Shown here: positions 27,118 through 35,496 of the stretch, in pieces | How the letters are laid out: each line of letters starts with the position of its first letter | How positions within the stretch are numbered: the stretch's first letter is position 1 | NCBI RefSeq assembly: GCF_001426685.1 | Contig: NZ_LMFB01000009.1 | Span: 262,454-326,453 of the forward strand | Source of the DNA: Rhizobium sp. Root483D2 | GTDB lineage: Bacteria; Pseudomonadota; Alphaproteobacteria; Rhizobiales; Rhizobiaceae | DNA: 64,000 bases | Direction of reading: 5' to 3' | Position numbers and translations under genes: made by a program | The notes under the pieces: generated by a model | Told to the model about the DNA's origin: nothing | Databases searched by the model: none | Seen by the model: the letters and a program-made list of their open reading frames with translations, nothing else

Positions 27118-28153
27118 CTATCCAGTCTTGTGGCGCATCCGGCCTGCAATTTCTTTGAGCGTGTCCGGTTGTCCAAATCCACCGGATTTCGCGATAATGC
27201 AATGCCCTTGCGCATGCGCCAAGCCCAGCCCCGGCAAGCATTCACCCAGGAGGCGAAACCCTGTGATCCCCATCTTTTTCAAAATCGCCTCTGCAGTCGC
27301 ACCACCGGCAAAAAGAATCGTCGATGCCCCGTCTGTCAAGGAAGGGCAGACGCTTTCTGCAAGAGCCTGCGATACCTGCTCGCTACTGACGTTTCCTTCG
27401 CCCGGAACGGCCTGCACAAGCGTCAAGGTGCTGCCATCCGCCTTGATGCCGTCAAGGCGCCCATCCGGCGCTTTCAAATGGCGGATGGTTTCATCGCGGC
27501 ATAGAACATCGATTTGGGCCAGCGTGATGTCATCACGCGAGCCAATGACGAAAACGCCCGGTCCCACGGGAACATCGGCGGCAACTGAAGGTGCATTTCC
27601 ACTCATCCGCTCAGCCAGCGCCTCGGCGAGGCCGCGTGCTCCAACGAGCAAGTCGATGCCGTCTGCCTCCGCCTGCATAAGCGAGCCAACCATCTCATCA
27701 TGCGTCGAAATATCGGGAATTTTGGCACGCGCCGCATGCGAACCCAGCCTGCCGGCAACGGATATGGGCCGATCGACACCAAATCCCGTCACGCAGCCGT
27801 CTTTGACGATACGGCCGAAGGCCGGAATTGCGGGGATGACAAGAGCGGTCTTAAAGGGCATGGCGTCCAGTTCGGCAGCAATATGACCCTTGAGACGTGA
27901 ATCCAACTTCTTGAAGAAACGTGTTCCGGCCGGCACGGCTGCGACCGCAGCCTCAATCTGCCGGCGGGCGGCAGCAGCACCGCCCTCGCGAGATGCGAGA
28001 TGCGAGATTGATCGACAGAATCTGCGGGTTTTTGTCGAGCGCTTGTGCAATTGCGCTGACACCTAATGCCACTTCCACATGCATACCGCGCGCCGCAAAC
28101 GGCGCCGCAGAATCCAACGAACCCGTCAGATCGTCAGCAAGAATGGCCAGCAT
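27118..28153 (-). pseudogene. Four-carbon acid sugar kinase (DUF1537, DtnK-type), frameshifted by a 7-bp repeat
   Basis: The N-terminal part, ATG 28153, reads MLAILADDLTGSLDSAAPFA and ends in INLASR. The next family segment, EGGAAAARRQIEAAVAAVP, then RFFKKLDSRLKGHIAAE and a C-terminal GGATAEAILKKMG, lies in another frame. A third tandem copy of GCGAGAT at 27988-28008 causes the shift; with two copies the frame is continuous and gives ~342 residues. The kinase would phosphorylate D-threonate (or D-erythronate) for the PdxA2-type dehydrogenase. Whether the gene is dead or can revert by slippage is open; a sequencing error is also possible. Confidence 0.8.
27988..28008 (-). repeat. Heptanucleotide tandem repeat (3 x GCGAGAT) inside the DUF1537 kinase gene
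   Basis: Three exact tandem copies of GCGAGAT (plus-strand reading). The kinase frame is in register only with two copies, or with any count of 2 modulo 3. Short repeats that are not a multiple of three are slippage-prone, so the gene could switch on and off or have been inactivated recently. Confidence 0.8.
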
Positions 28154-28173
28154 ACCGCGCCCCAGATAATGTT

Positions 28174-28233
28174 GTTATCTTATTTTCCCCATTTCTCATT
28201 GAAATGTCAACGAGTTTAGAAATAAGATTACAA
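28174..28233 (-). promoter_or_regulatory. Promoter and candidate operator of the kinase-gntR operon
   Basis: On the minus strand there is a consensus -35 TTGACA (plus 28206-28211) and, 17 bp downstream, a -10-like GAAAAT. Flanking these, TGTTATCTTATTT (28174-28186) and AAATAAGATTACA (28221-28233) form an inverted repeat with 12 of 13 matches. One arm lies upstream of the -35 and the other downstream of the -10, a layout suited to repression by the GntR protein of the same operon. Assignment of the regulator is inferred. Confidence 0.5.
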
Positions 28234-28297
28234 ATCAACTTGGCTTCTTCCGCCCGAGCACGGAAAGCAGGCGCTCGACTGCGTTGCCTTTGGCGTT

Positions 28298-29680
28298 TTA
28301 ACCAGCCTGCTTCAGCACATCAGGCACGTCCTCGCCCGGGGTCCCGAGCCAGACCTTGAGTTCCCGCAGCCTGGTCTGGATATCGCCGACAGCGATCGCT
28401 GATGTCGGCACGCCACGGCTGGCAGCCAAGGCAGCACCGATCGCCGCTGCTTCGCCGGTCATCGTGCAGGCAGGCACGTTGCGGGTGGAACCGAAGGCGA
28501 TGGCATCAGCCGAGATGCAGCGGCCGGCCATGATGATGTTGTCGATCTTGAGCGGGATCATCGTGCGATAGGGGATGCCATAGCCGATGCCGACGTGATC
28601 CATGATGGCTCGGCTGCCGCCGGGCTCATGTACATCGACGGGGGAATTGCAAAGGCCGATTGCATCCTCGAACCGGCCATTGCCGCGAACATCAGCCTCT
28701 GTGATCGTATATTTTCCGGTGATGCGGCGGGTTTCGCGAATGCCGAGCTTGGGCGCGACCTCAAGAAAGATCGCATCCTCAAACCCTTTGACGAAGCGCT
28801 GCAGGAAGTCGAAGGCGCAATAAGCCTGTTTGCGGATTTCGATTTCCGCCTTGCTGAGATCGCGGTCGTCCAGTCCGTTACCCTGGAAGCGGGTGACGTT
28901 GACGCTGATCTCGCCGGGGATCAGACCCGTCTTCATGGTGATGTGGTCTTTCGGGATGATCCAATCGAAGCCGTCGGCCACCTTGTCCTTGATGCGCTGC
29001 TGGAAGCCGGTGAGCAAAACGGCCATCGCATAATCTTCATTTCGATTGCCGGCTTCCTTCGGATAGACAACTTCCCACATGTCAGCACGGTTTGCCTCAC
29101 AATCGGCGATCAGTGCCGGAACATTGACGTTCAGAACACGAAAATACGAAGTGATCGGCTGCGTCAGCCCGTCGGCTTCACGGCCAAGCATGAACTCGGC
29201 CCCTGCAAGGGCTGCTACATCGCCATCTCCAGACGCATCGATGAATGCCTTGCCCAGTACCAGGCTCTCGCCGGATTTGGTGCGGATGATCAACCCGTGG
29301 ACTGCATTGTCCTTCATCACCGTCTGCACGACCATAGCGCGCAGCAACACTTCGACGCCGGCTTCCTCTACCATCTCGATGATGACGCGCTGCATGACTT
29401 CTGCATCGAACGTCCCGGTATATTTGCCCCAATAGGATTCGCGCACGCGGCCGTCTGCCCCCTTATAGCCGACGCAGCGGTCAAGCATTTCGTGGAAAAT
29501 TGGCGAATTGATCAGCCCAGTCGGTTTCGTCAGTCTGCCACCGGTGATCAGGCCACCGAGAAAGCCGGTGCCTTCAAGCAGCAAGACCTTTGCGCCTTCG
29601 CGCGCCGCGCGGATGGCAGCGACGATGCCGGAGGAACCGGCGCCGGTGACAACGACATCATACGAGCCGAAGAGGTTCAT
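28298..29680 (-). CDS. FAD-dependent oxidoreductase
   Basis: 460 residues. A Rossmann dinucleotide-binding motif (VVVTGAGSSGIVAAIRAA) starts at residue 8, an LLEGTGFLGGLITGG block follows, and the FAD-contacting C-terminal region is present (IIMAGRCISADAIAFGSTRN). It has the 'FAD_oxidored' family layout, without clear covalent-flavin sites. It is the last gene of the ABC operon that starts near 35 kb. A role as a sugar-alcohol or sugar-acid oxidase is possible; no family member with known function was recognised. The preceding LVIVD gene is 50 bp upstream. Confidence 0.85.
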   Translation of the reverse strand: MNLFGSYDVVVTGAGSSGIVAAIRAAREGAKVLLLEGTGFLGGLITGGRLTKPTGLINSPIFHEMLDRCVGYKGADGRVRESYWGKYTGTFDAEVMQRVIIEMVEEAGVEVLLRAMVVQTVMKDNAVHGLIIRTKSGESLVLGKAFIDASGDGDVAALAGAEFMLGREADGLTQPITSYFRVLNVNVPALIADCEANRADMWEVVYPKEAGNRNEDYAMAVLLTGFQQRIKDKVADGFDWIIPKDHITMKTGLIPGEISVNVTRFQGNGLDDRDLSKAEIEIRKQAYCAFDFLQRFVKGFEDAIFLEVAPKLGIRETRRITGKYTITEADVRGNGRFEDAIGLCNSPVDVHEPGGSRAIMDHVGIGYGIPYRTMIPLKIDNIIMAGRCISADAIAFGSTRNVPACTMTGEAAAIGAALAASRGVPTSAIAVGDIQTRLRELKVWLGTPGEDVPDVLKQAG

Positions 29681-29730
29681 GGGAGTAGTCCTTTCAGATG
29701 CGATGGAAATGGCGAGCGTCTGCCCTGCCC

Positions 29731-30984
29731 TTACCCGTTGAATTCCATGATGTAGAGACCGGCATTGTAATCGGTCACGTAGATGAGGCCCGTCTTGTCG
29801 ACGAAGATGTCGCAGGTCTGGATGATCGGCTTCTTGCCGGGACGCTGGTCCATCATCGAGCGCGGCGGCGGCGGCACCAGGGCCCCGACCTCCTTCGGCT
29901 GGCGGGCGTTGGCGATATCGAAGACCCGGACCCCGGCATTCTGCCAGGTCGAAAAGATCAGTGTCGAACTCTGGAAGGTTCCCGGCCGGTTCTCGTGGAT
30001 ATTGTGCGGGCCGTAATGCGCGCCCTTGTGCGGATAATCCGCATCCATTGGCGGCGGCATGGTCGAAACCGGCACCGGATTGGCCGGATCCTTGACGTCG
30101 AAAATCCAGATATTCTTCAAGCCGTCCTCAAAATCGTCGAGCACAGCCTCGTCCAGCACAACCAGCAGATCGCGATCAGCGAGCGGTAGGCAATTATGCG
30201 TCCCGCCCTGGAACGGCGGCGACCAGTTGACGTGTTTGATCAGTTTTGGATTGGCGCGATCGGCGACGTCCATCACGACCAGACCGGCATCGCGCCAGGC
30301 GCCCCAAGCAATATCTCCGTTGACGAGCGCATGGTGCAATCCGAACTTCCGGTTCGCGTCCCATGAGGGCTTTTCCCCTGCGGCCTGGTGCATCCCCGGC
30401 AGCGCATAACGCCCGGCCTCGCGCGGATGCGAAGGATCGGACATGTCGATGGTCATGAAGATGAAATCCGTGTAGCCGTCGAGCAAGGCCGAAACATAGG
30501 CCCAGCGGCCGCCCGTGTACCATATGCGGTGAATACCGCCCGACACCGGCATGAAGCCGATCCGCTTCGGCTGACCGGCACTGGTAATATCGTAGACGGC
30601 AAGGCCAGCGTCCCAATTACGGGCGCTTGCCGGCGCTATGGTTCCAAGCGCTGTTCCAGCGGATGCCTTGTAGTAGCTCGCCTCATCGGCAAAGGCAGCA
30701 TCGGCGAAGACGTCCTTGCCGTGAATCACCAGCAACAGATTATCGGCCACCTGCAGGTGGACATTCCAGGTATTCGGCGGGGCAGCCACATAACCGGCCG
30801 GCTTCGGGTTCTTCGGATCCCGCACATCGACAATGGAGAACCCTTGACTGAAAAGATGGCCGATATAGGCGAATCCGTTCTCCACCATGACCTGGATCCC
30901 ATCGGCACGGCCGCCCTGGTCGCTGTGCCCGATGAGGCGCATGTTGCGGGCATGGTCCGGCGTCATGATATCTGTCGTGTTCAC
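29731..30984 (-). CDS. LVIVD-repeat (beta-propeller-like) protein
   Basis: 417 residues with repeated blade-like segments: FSIVDVRDPKNPKPAGYV, LAVYDITSAGQPKRIGFMP, LVVMDVADRANPKLIKHV, IWIFDVKDPANPVPVSTMP and VRVFDIANARQPKEVGALV. The D-P-x-x-P repeats are those of the LVIVD family. No signal peptide is apparent, so it probably works in the cytoplasm. It has no visible catalytic pair of its own. It sits between the sugar-binding protein and the FAD oxidoreductase in the ABC operon; a sugar lactonase-like or scaffolding role is a guess from the fold and position. Confidence 0.8.
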   Translation of the reverse strand: MNTTDIMTPDHARNMRLIGHSDQGGRADGIQVMVENGFAYIGHLFSQGFSIVDVRDPKNPKPAGYVAAPPNTWNVHLQVADNLLLVIHGKDVFADAAFADEASYYKASAGTALGTIAPASARNWDAGLAVYDITSAGQPKRIGFMPVSGGIHRIWYTGGRWAYVSALLDGYTDFIFMTIDMSDPSHPREAGRYALPGMHQAAGEKPSWDANRKFGLHHALVNGDIAWGAWRDAGLVVMDVADRANPKLIKHVNWSPPFQGGTHNCLPLADRDLLVVLDEAVLDDFEDGLKNIWIFDVKDPANPVPVSTMPPPMDADYPHKGAHYGPHNIHENRPGTFQSSTLIFSTWQNAGVRVFDIANARQPKEVGALVPPPPRSMMDQRPGKKPIIQTCDIFVDKTGLIYVTDYNAGLYIMEFNG

Positions 30985-31065
30985 TGCAAGCTCCTGATCG
31001 TCAATCGCATTCGGCAGAAATCAGGGATGCGGCGGGCCGCACCCCTGTTGTTCATCGGGGGCAGA

Positions 31066-32073
31066 TCACTTGACCATGTTGCCCCAGTTGTCCTTGCTGT
31101 CGACGTTTTCCTTCCAGATCATCACCGGCTGGATCAGCGTTTCCTTGGCAACCGGCTTGCCTGCAAAATGGTTTTCCATTTCGCCAACGATCGAAGAGCC
31201 CATCGAGAACGGATTTTGACCGACGTCGGCATCCTGCGTTCCCTCGCGAATACGCTGCAGGCCGAGCGGCGTGCCGTCGAAACCGATGACCGGAATGTGT
31301 CCTTCTTCGCCTGGTTTTTTCAGGCGGTCGATCTGGCGGAGCGCCGAGACGACACCGCGGATCATTTCATCATTGTGCGCCCAGATCGCCGAGACATTCG
31401 GATCGCGGGTGAACGCATCGACGGTCAGCGTCTGTGCGTTGTCGGCGGTCCATTCGGCTTTCAGGGTTTCGATCTTGATGTCCGGATATTTTGCGTCCAT
31501 CTGATCGTGGAAACCCTTGTAGCGCTTTTCCGACTGGCCGGAACCAATCGCGCCGCGAACTTCCAGCACCAGCCCCTTGCCGCCTGTGACCTTCGCCACG
31601 GCATCGGCAGCGGCAGCGCCGCCGGCAACATCGTCAAAGGTATTATAGGCGACCCACTCCCCTTCCGGCGGCAGGTTTTCCAGCATGAACAACGGGATCT
31701 TGGATTCATTCGCCTTGCGCACCCCGCCCTGCAGCAGCGTCGCATCGACAGGGTTCAGCAGGATGATGTCCGGCTGCTTGCTGACCACGTCGAGCAATTG
31801 TGTTGTCTGGGTGCTGGCATCGCCCTTGCCGTCATAGACCGAGATGGTCATGCCCTTTTCGGCTGCCAGTTTCTTGACGTGATCGACCAGCGTCACCTGG
31901 TACTCGTATTGCAGGCCGAAGGCGATATAGGCAAGGCTTTTGCCCTTCAGTGCGCTGTCCTCGGCAAAGGCGGCTGAGCCGAAACCAACGCCTGCGATTG
32001 TGAGTGCCGCTGCACCTGCAGCAAGGCTCATAAAAGTCCGTCGTGTCGTCTTTATTGTTGTGTTGATATCCAT
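31066..32073 (-). CDS. Sugar ABC transporter substrate-binding protein
   Basis: 335 residues from ATG 32073, which has GGGAGGAG upstream; an open frame extends 60 bp further but lacks a ribosome site. The leader TTRRTFMSLAAGAAALTIAG carries an RR-F motif, so it may use the Tat route. The mature part is a periplasmic-binding type I (Peripla_BP_4) fold: SLAYIAFGLQYEYQVTLVDH, IILLNPVDATLL, SAIWAHNDEMIRGVV, VIGFDGTPLGLQR. It is encoded between the permease gene and the LVIVD/FAD genes. The substrate is unknown; a C4/C5 sugar, acid or polyol is plausible given the divergent genes. Confidence 0.9.
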   Translation of the reverse strand: MDINTTIKTTRRTFMSLAAGAAALTIAGVGFGSAAFAEDSALKGKSLAYIAFGLQYEYQVTLVDHVKKLAAEKGMTISVYDGKGDASTQTTQLLDVVSKQPDIILLNPVDATLLQGGVRKANESKIPLFMLENLPPEGEWVAYNTFDDVAGGAAAADAVAKVTGGKGLVLEVRGAIGSGQSEKRYKGFHDQMDAKYPDIKIETLKAEWTADNAQTLTVDAFTRDPNVSAIWAHNDEMIRGVVSALRQIDRLKKPGEEGHIPVIGFDGTPLGLQRIREGTQDADVGQNPFSMGSSIVGEMENHFAGKPVAKETLIQPVMIWKENVDSKDNWGNMVK

Positions 32074-32282
32074 GGTTTTTCTCCTCCCAATTGGACCACT
32101 GCTTCCGGTTGACAGGCAACAGACCTCCGCCATGGGCCGCTTCCGGCCATGTGGTATTGTCGATGCTGTCGCGAAAAGGCACGTTCAAGGATCAGGCCAT
32201 GCGTTCTCCATCAACGCGTCCCACCGGCCTGCTTCACAGATGCGGCGATCCGCCCCTGCTCCTTGCCATCATGTTTGTTCTG

Positions 32283-33353
32283 CTAGGACGGCTTGGGCTG
32301 TTTGCCGGCTTTCGTTGCAATCACTTTCTTGCGCATGCCCGCCTCCAGATAATTTCGCCGGTAGACATCGAGGGCGGCGGCGGCGGCAATGACCAATCCG
32401 CTCACCACCGAGTCCCAGTTCGGCGGGACGTTCAAGAGATTGACGGCATTTTGCACGAGGCCAAGCAGCAGAACGCCGAGCAGCATGCTGCCCATATTGC
32501 CTTCACCCCCAAACAGGCTGACACCGCCGATGACGACTGCTGCAATCACCGCAAGTTCCATACCCTGGGCAGCGGTTGCCGCGCCGGCCTCGAAGCGAGC
32601 GGTGATCAGCAGGCCGGCAACCGCCGACATCAGCCCCGAGATCATGAAGGCTGCGATGATGACACGTTCCGTCTTGATGCCGGCGAGCCGTGCAGCCAGC
32701 GGATTGCCGCCGGTGGCATAGACGGAGCGGCCAAACCGCGTGCGCGACAGGACGACCTGGGCAATGGCGGCCAGCACCAGTGTCAGGACAATGACGCCGG
32801 GAATACCGAAGATGCGGCTTGCCTGCAGTTCGACGAAAATCTTTGGCACGGGCGCAATATTGGTGCCACCGGAATAGATGTAGGCAAAACCGCGCGCAAT
32901 CGTCATCGTCGCAAGTGTTGCGATCAATGGCGGAATTCTGAGCTTCGTTACGGCGAGGCCATTGATCATGCCGACGCCCAACCCGGCAAAAAGTGCGGCG
33001 ATGATGGCGATCTCGGGCGGAAAGCCTTGAAACTGGACCAATCCAACGGAAAGCACCGACGACAAGACGAGAACGGAGGCAACCGAGAGATCGATGCCGG
33101 AGACCAGAATGACGAAGGTCTGACCGATTGCCACAACAGCGATGATGGTTGCCGATTGCAGCACGTTCTCGATATTGCGCATCGTGGCGAAAACCGGGCT
33201 GAGCGTGGTCATGACCAGGCTGCCCAGCAGGATGACCGCCATGAGGCCAAGGCTCTGTACGAGGTCGATGAGCGAAAGCCTGCCGCGCAAGGCCGAAAGT
33301 CCGCCGGATCGTCGCGGCACGAGATCGGTCATGGGTGTATTCTCCACTGCCAT
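32283..33353 (-). CDS. Sugar ABC transporter permease
   Basis: 356 residues from ATG 33353 with AAGGAG nine bases upstream; longer frames start in the preceding intergenic region. About nine hydrophobic segments, including FVILVSGIDLSVASVLVLS and VVIGGVSLFGGEGNMGSMLL, the RbsC-family marks. It pairs with the double-domain ATPase encoded just upstream and the binding protein downstream. Confidence 0.92.
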   Translation of the reverse strand: MAVENTPMTDLVPRRSGGLSALRGRLSLIDLVQSLGLMAVILLGSLVMTTLSPVFATMRNIENVLQSATIIAVVAIGQTFVILVSGIDLSVASVLVLSSVLSVGLVQFQGFPPEIAIIAALFAGLGVGMINGLAVTKLRIPPLIATLATMTIARGFAYIYSGGTNIAPVPKIFVELQASRIFGIPGVIVLTLVLAAIAQVVLSRTRFGRSVYATGGNPLAARLAGIKTERVIIAAFMISGLMSAVAGLLITARFEAGAATAAQGMELAVIAAVVIGGVSLFGGEGNMGSMLLGVLLLGLVQNAVNLLNVPPNWDSVVSGLVIAAAAALDVYRRNYLEAGMRKKVIATKAGKQPKPS

Positions 33354-33463
33354 TCCTTCATTCTCCTTGATGGGGTCACTGCGCGCATCGCCGGGATGCA
33401 GACATGCAGGCACCACGCTATGAATATGTCTACGCCTTCGGACCGTCCCGAAAGGGCAGTGCC

Positions 33464-34984
33464 CTACCCGGTTGTGGCAAAGCTCATGATCGTTTCGCTG
33501 GTTGCCTCTTCCCGTGTCAGCGACGCGGAAATCCGGCCCGAACGCATCACCAGGACACGATCGGTCAGCGTCAATATTTCCGGCAGTTCCGAACTGATCA
33601 GCAAAATCGCCATGCCGCCCTCGGCCAGCCGTAGGATCAGTTCGCTGATTTCCGATTTCGCTCCGACATCGATACCCTTGGTAGGCTCGTCGAGGATCAG
33701 AAGTTTAGGCTTGCGCGCCAGCCAGCGGGCGAGCACCACCTTTTGCTGGTTACCGCCCGACAGGGTCGAAACACGCGTGTTCGAAGACGGCGTCTTGACC
33801 GCCAGCGCCCGGATCTCGCGATCAGCGATCTGCTGTTCCTTGGCCATGTTGAGGAAACCAAAGCTGGAGATGCGATCGAGCAGGCTGAGAGTCACATTGC
33901 TTTTGACGCTCATCAAGCCGACCAGCGCCTGCCGCCGGCGGTCTTCCGGAACCAGGCCGATGCCGGCTTCGATGGCGGCTTTGGGATCATTCGGGCGGAT
34001 CGCATCACCGCCGATCTCGACTGAACCGCTGTCATACGGGTCGATACCGAAGATGCAGGAAGCAAGCTCGCTGCGGCCTGCCCCGACGAGGCCGGACATC
34101 CCAACGATCTCACCGGCCCGCACCTCGAAAGAAATGTTGCTGAGGACATTGTCGCGAGAAAGATTGCTGACCCTCAAAACGACATCCCCGACAGGCCGCT
34201 TGCTGATGACGGTATCGCGAACCTCGCGGCCGACCATCATCCGGATGACCTTGTCATGATCGAGTTCCGAAATCGGCCGGCTGCCGACAAGGCGGCCGTC
34301 GCGCAGCACCGTCACGCGGTCGGCGATCCTGAAAACCTCATCCAGCCAATGGGACACGAACACGATAGCCATGCCCTTGCTTTTTAAATCGTCCACCACC
34401 GCAAAGAGCCGGTCAATTTCGGGTGGCGACAACGACGTGGTCGGCTCGTCCATGATCAGCACTTTGGAATCCTCGGAGATCGCCCTGGCGATCTCGACGA
34501 GTTGCTGGTCTGCGGAAGACAAACGCCCGGCGGGTGTCGATGGATTGAGATGCGGGGCAACGCGCGCAAGCGCGGCTGCGGCCTTATCCCGTTGACGCCG
34601 CATCTGCAGCCAGCCATAGCGCGTCGGCCAGCGGCCAAGCATGATGTTTTCCGCCACGGACATGGCCGGAACCAGATGCGCATCCTGGTGAATGGTCGCA
34701 ACGCCAATATGGTGCGCAGACGAAGGATCGGCGTGCAGAACCGCGCCATCAACGGTGATCTCGCCGCTGTCCGGCGCATAAAAGCCCGCCATCATCTTGA
34801 TCAGAGTGGATTTGCCGGCACCATTTTCGCCAAGCAGCGCGGTGACTTCTCCAGAACGCACGTCGAAATCGACATTGTCGAGCGCCAGGACGCCAGGAAA
34901 CGACTTGGTAATACCGCGTGCCACCAGCACGGGGCGCGGTGCCTCGTCATGCAAGGACAAAGCATCGCTGCCGGCAGCGCTCAT
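33464..34984 (-). CDS. Sugar ABC transporter ATP-binding protein (RbsA-type, two ABC domains)
   Basis: 506 residues from ATG 34984. Domain 1 has Walker A GENGAGKSTLIKMM, signature LSSADQQLVEIARA and Walker B LIMDEPTTSLS. Domain 2 carries a degenerate Walker A (GLVGAGRSELAS) with an intact signature LSGGNQQKVVLARW and LILDEPTKGIDVG, the usual RbsA asymmetry. It is the first structural gene of the operon ATPase-permease-binding protein-LVIVD-FAD oxidase. Its start overlaps the stop of a 16-codon leader ORF (ATGA). An in-frame GTG at 35047 is a weaker alternative start. Confidence 0.93.
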   Translation of the reverse strand: MSAAGSDALSLHDEAPRPVLVARGITKSFPGVLALDNVDFDVRSGEVTALLGENGAGKSTLIKMMAGFYAPDSGEITVDGAVLHADPSSAHHIGVATIHQDAHLVPAMSVAENIMLGRWPTRYGWLQMRRQRDKAAAALARVAPHLNPSTPAGRLSSADQQLVEIARAISEDSKVLIMDEPTTSLSPPEIDRLFAVVDDLKSKGMAIVFVSHWLDEVFRIADRVTVLRDGRLVGSRPISELDHDKVIRMMVGREVRDTVISKRPVGDVVLRVSNLSRDNVLSNISFEVRAGEIVGMSGLVGAGRSELASCIFGIDPYDSGSVEIGGDAIRPNDPKAAIEAGIGLVPEDRRRQALVGLMSVKSNVTLSLLDRISSFGFLNMAKEQQIADREIRALAVKTPSSNTRVSTLSGGNQQKVVLARWLARKPKLLILDEPTKGIDVGAKSEISELILRLAEGGMAILLISSELPEILTLTDRVLVMRSGRISASLTREEATSETIMSFATTG

Positions 34985-35031
34985 GACATCCACCCGGAAA
35001 GGGCACACTTGCCTCTGGCGATCACGTGCAT
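34981..35031 (-). CDS. Possible 16-residue leader peptide (MHVIARGKCALSGWMS)
   Basis: An ATG at 35031 has a strong GGGAGGAATTC upstream and opens a 16-codon frame whose TGA overlaps the ATPase ATG (ATGA at 34981-34984). The ATPase start itself has only a weak GGGTGG, so its translation may depend on ribosomes finishing this leader. The peptide has no obvious run of one amino acid, so codon-starvation attenuation is not indicated. It could equally be the remnant of an older, longer N-terminus. Confidence 0.4.
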   Translation of the reverse strand: MHVIARGKCALSGWMS

Positions 35032-35141
35032 CGAATTCCTCCCTCACCCATCACCGGCTCCTCCAGAAACCAGATGCAAACCGAAAGAGCATGACCCGTT
35101 CGCTGCGATGACCGGCACGCTATTGTTCCGTTATCGGCTTG

Positions 35142-35170
35142 TCAACTGGTAGTTATAGCGGACCAGTTGA
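35142..35170. promoter_or_regulatory. GntR-type operator, copy 1 (AACTGG-N13-CCAGTT)
   Basis: A perfect inverted repeat with 9-bp arms, TCAACTGGT at 35142 and ACCAGTTGA at 35162. The core AACTGG-N13-CCAGTT is repeated at 35460. It lies about 110 bp upstream of the leader and ATPase start, in the promoter region of the ABC operon. FCD-type GntR proteins bind such palindromes; the divergently encoded GntR is the likely ligand. Confidence 0.65.
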
Positions 35171-35459
35171 TTTTTCGTTGCGGGGGCCGCTCTGACACGA
35201 TTCAGGTTAAGGATGCGATGGAAATTTTGAGGCCGGGGAAGTATGCGGCTTCCGCGTCAAAACGGCCGCTGCTTTCGCATCTGCAACAAAATGGCATTAA
35301 TTATGAAAATACAAATATTTGATAAATAAAAATTTTCCGGGAAACGCTTCCGCACGACAGGGAAACCGGCTTCGCATTCGCGCCGCATGATGCGATATTT
35401 GTGGAAGAGGAACTCGCGAATTTATTTTTTTACACGTGACAGCGGCAAATCTTTGGTTT

Positions 35460-35484
35460 AACTGGTCCAACGAACAGTCCAGTT
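35460..35484. promoter_or_regulatory. GntR-type operator, copy 2 (AACTGG-N13-CCAGTT)
   Basis: The same core as the site at 35144, with the same 13-bp spacing, ends 12 bp before the gntR start codon at 35497. It should control gntR and the denD-otn operon. Two identical-spaced sites flanking the divergent region indicate joint control of uptake and catabolism. Confidence 0.65.
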
Positions 35485-35496
35485 GTTGGTGAGCAT

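Larger units (their letters stand above)
35048..35496. other. Divergent intergenic region, ABC operon / gntR-denD operon
   Basis: 449 bp without a gene. It contains two copies of one operator (35142-35170 and 35460-35484), an AT-rich stretch at 35290-35340, and a GGAAACGCTTCC motif at 35340 that looks like a LacI site but has no LacI gene near. No other structure seen. Confidence 0.5.

Noticed and set aside
30388..31977. A 529-codon plus-strand frame
   Set aside because: Antisense to the LVIVD and binding-protein genes, both clearly real; no conserved motif in this frame.
32091..34259. A 722-codon open frame on the plus strand
   Set aside because: It is antisense to the ABC permease and ATPase genes. 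Its composition (long Asp/Gly/His and Arg/Ser runs) is that of a shadow frame in GC-rich DNA, with no ribosome site or motif.
35340..35351. GGAAACGCTTCC as a LacI-type operator
   Set aside because: One position breaks the palindrome and no LacI gene is present in the window.
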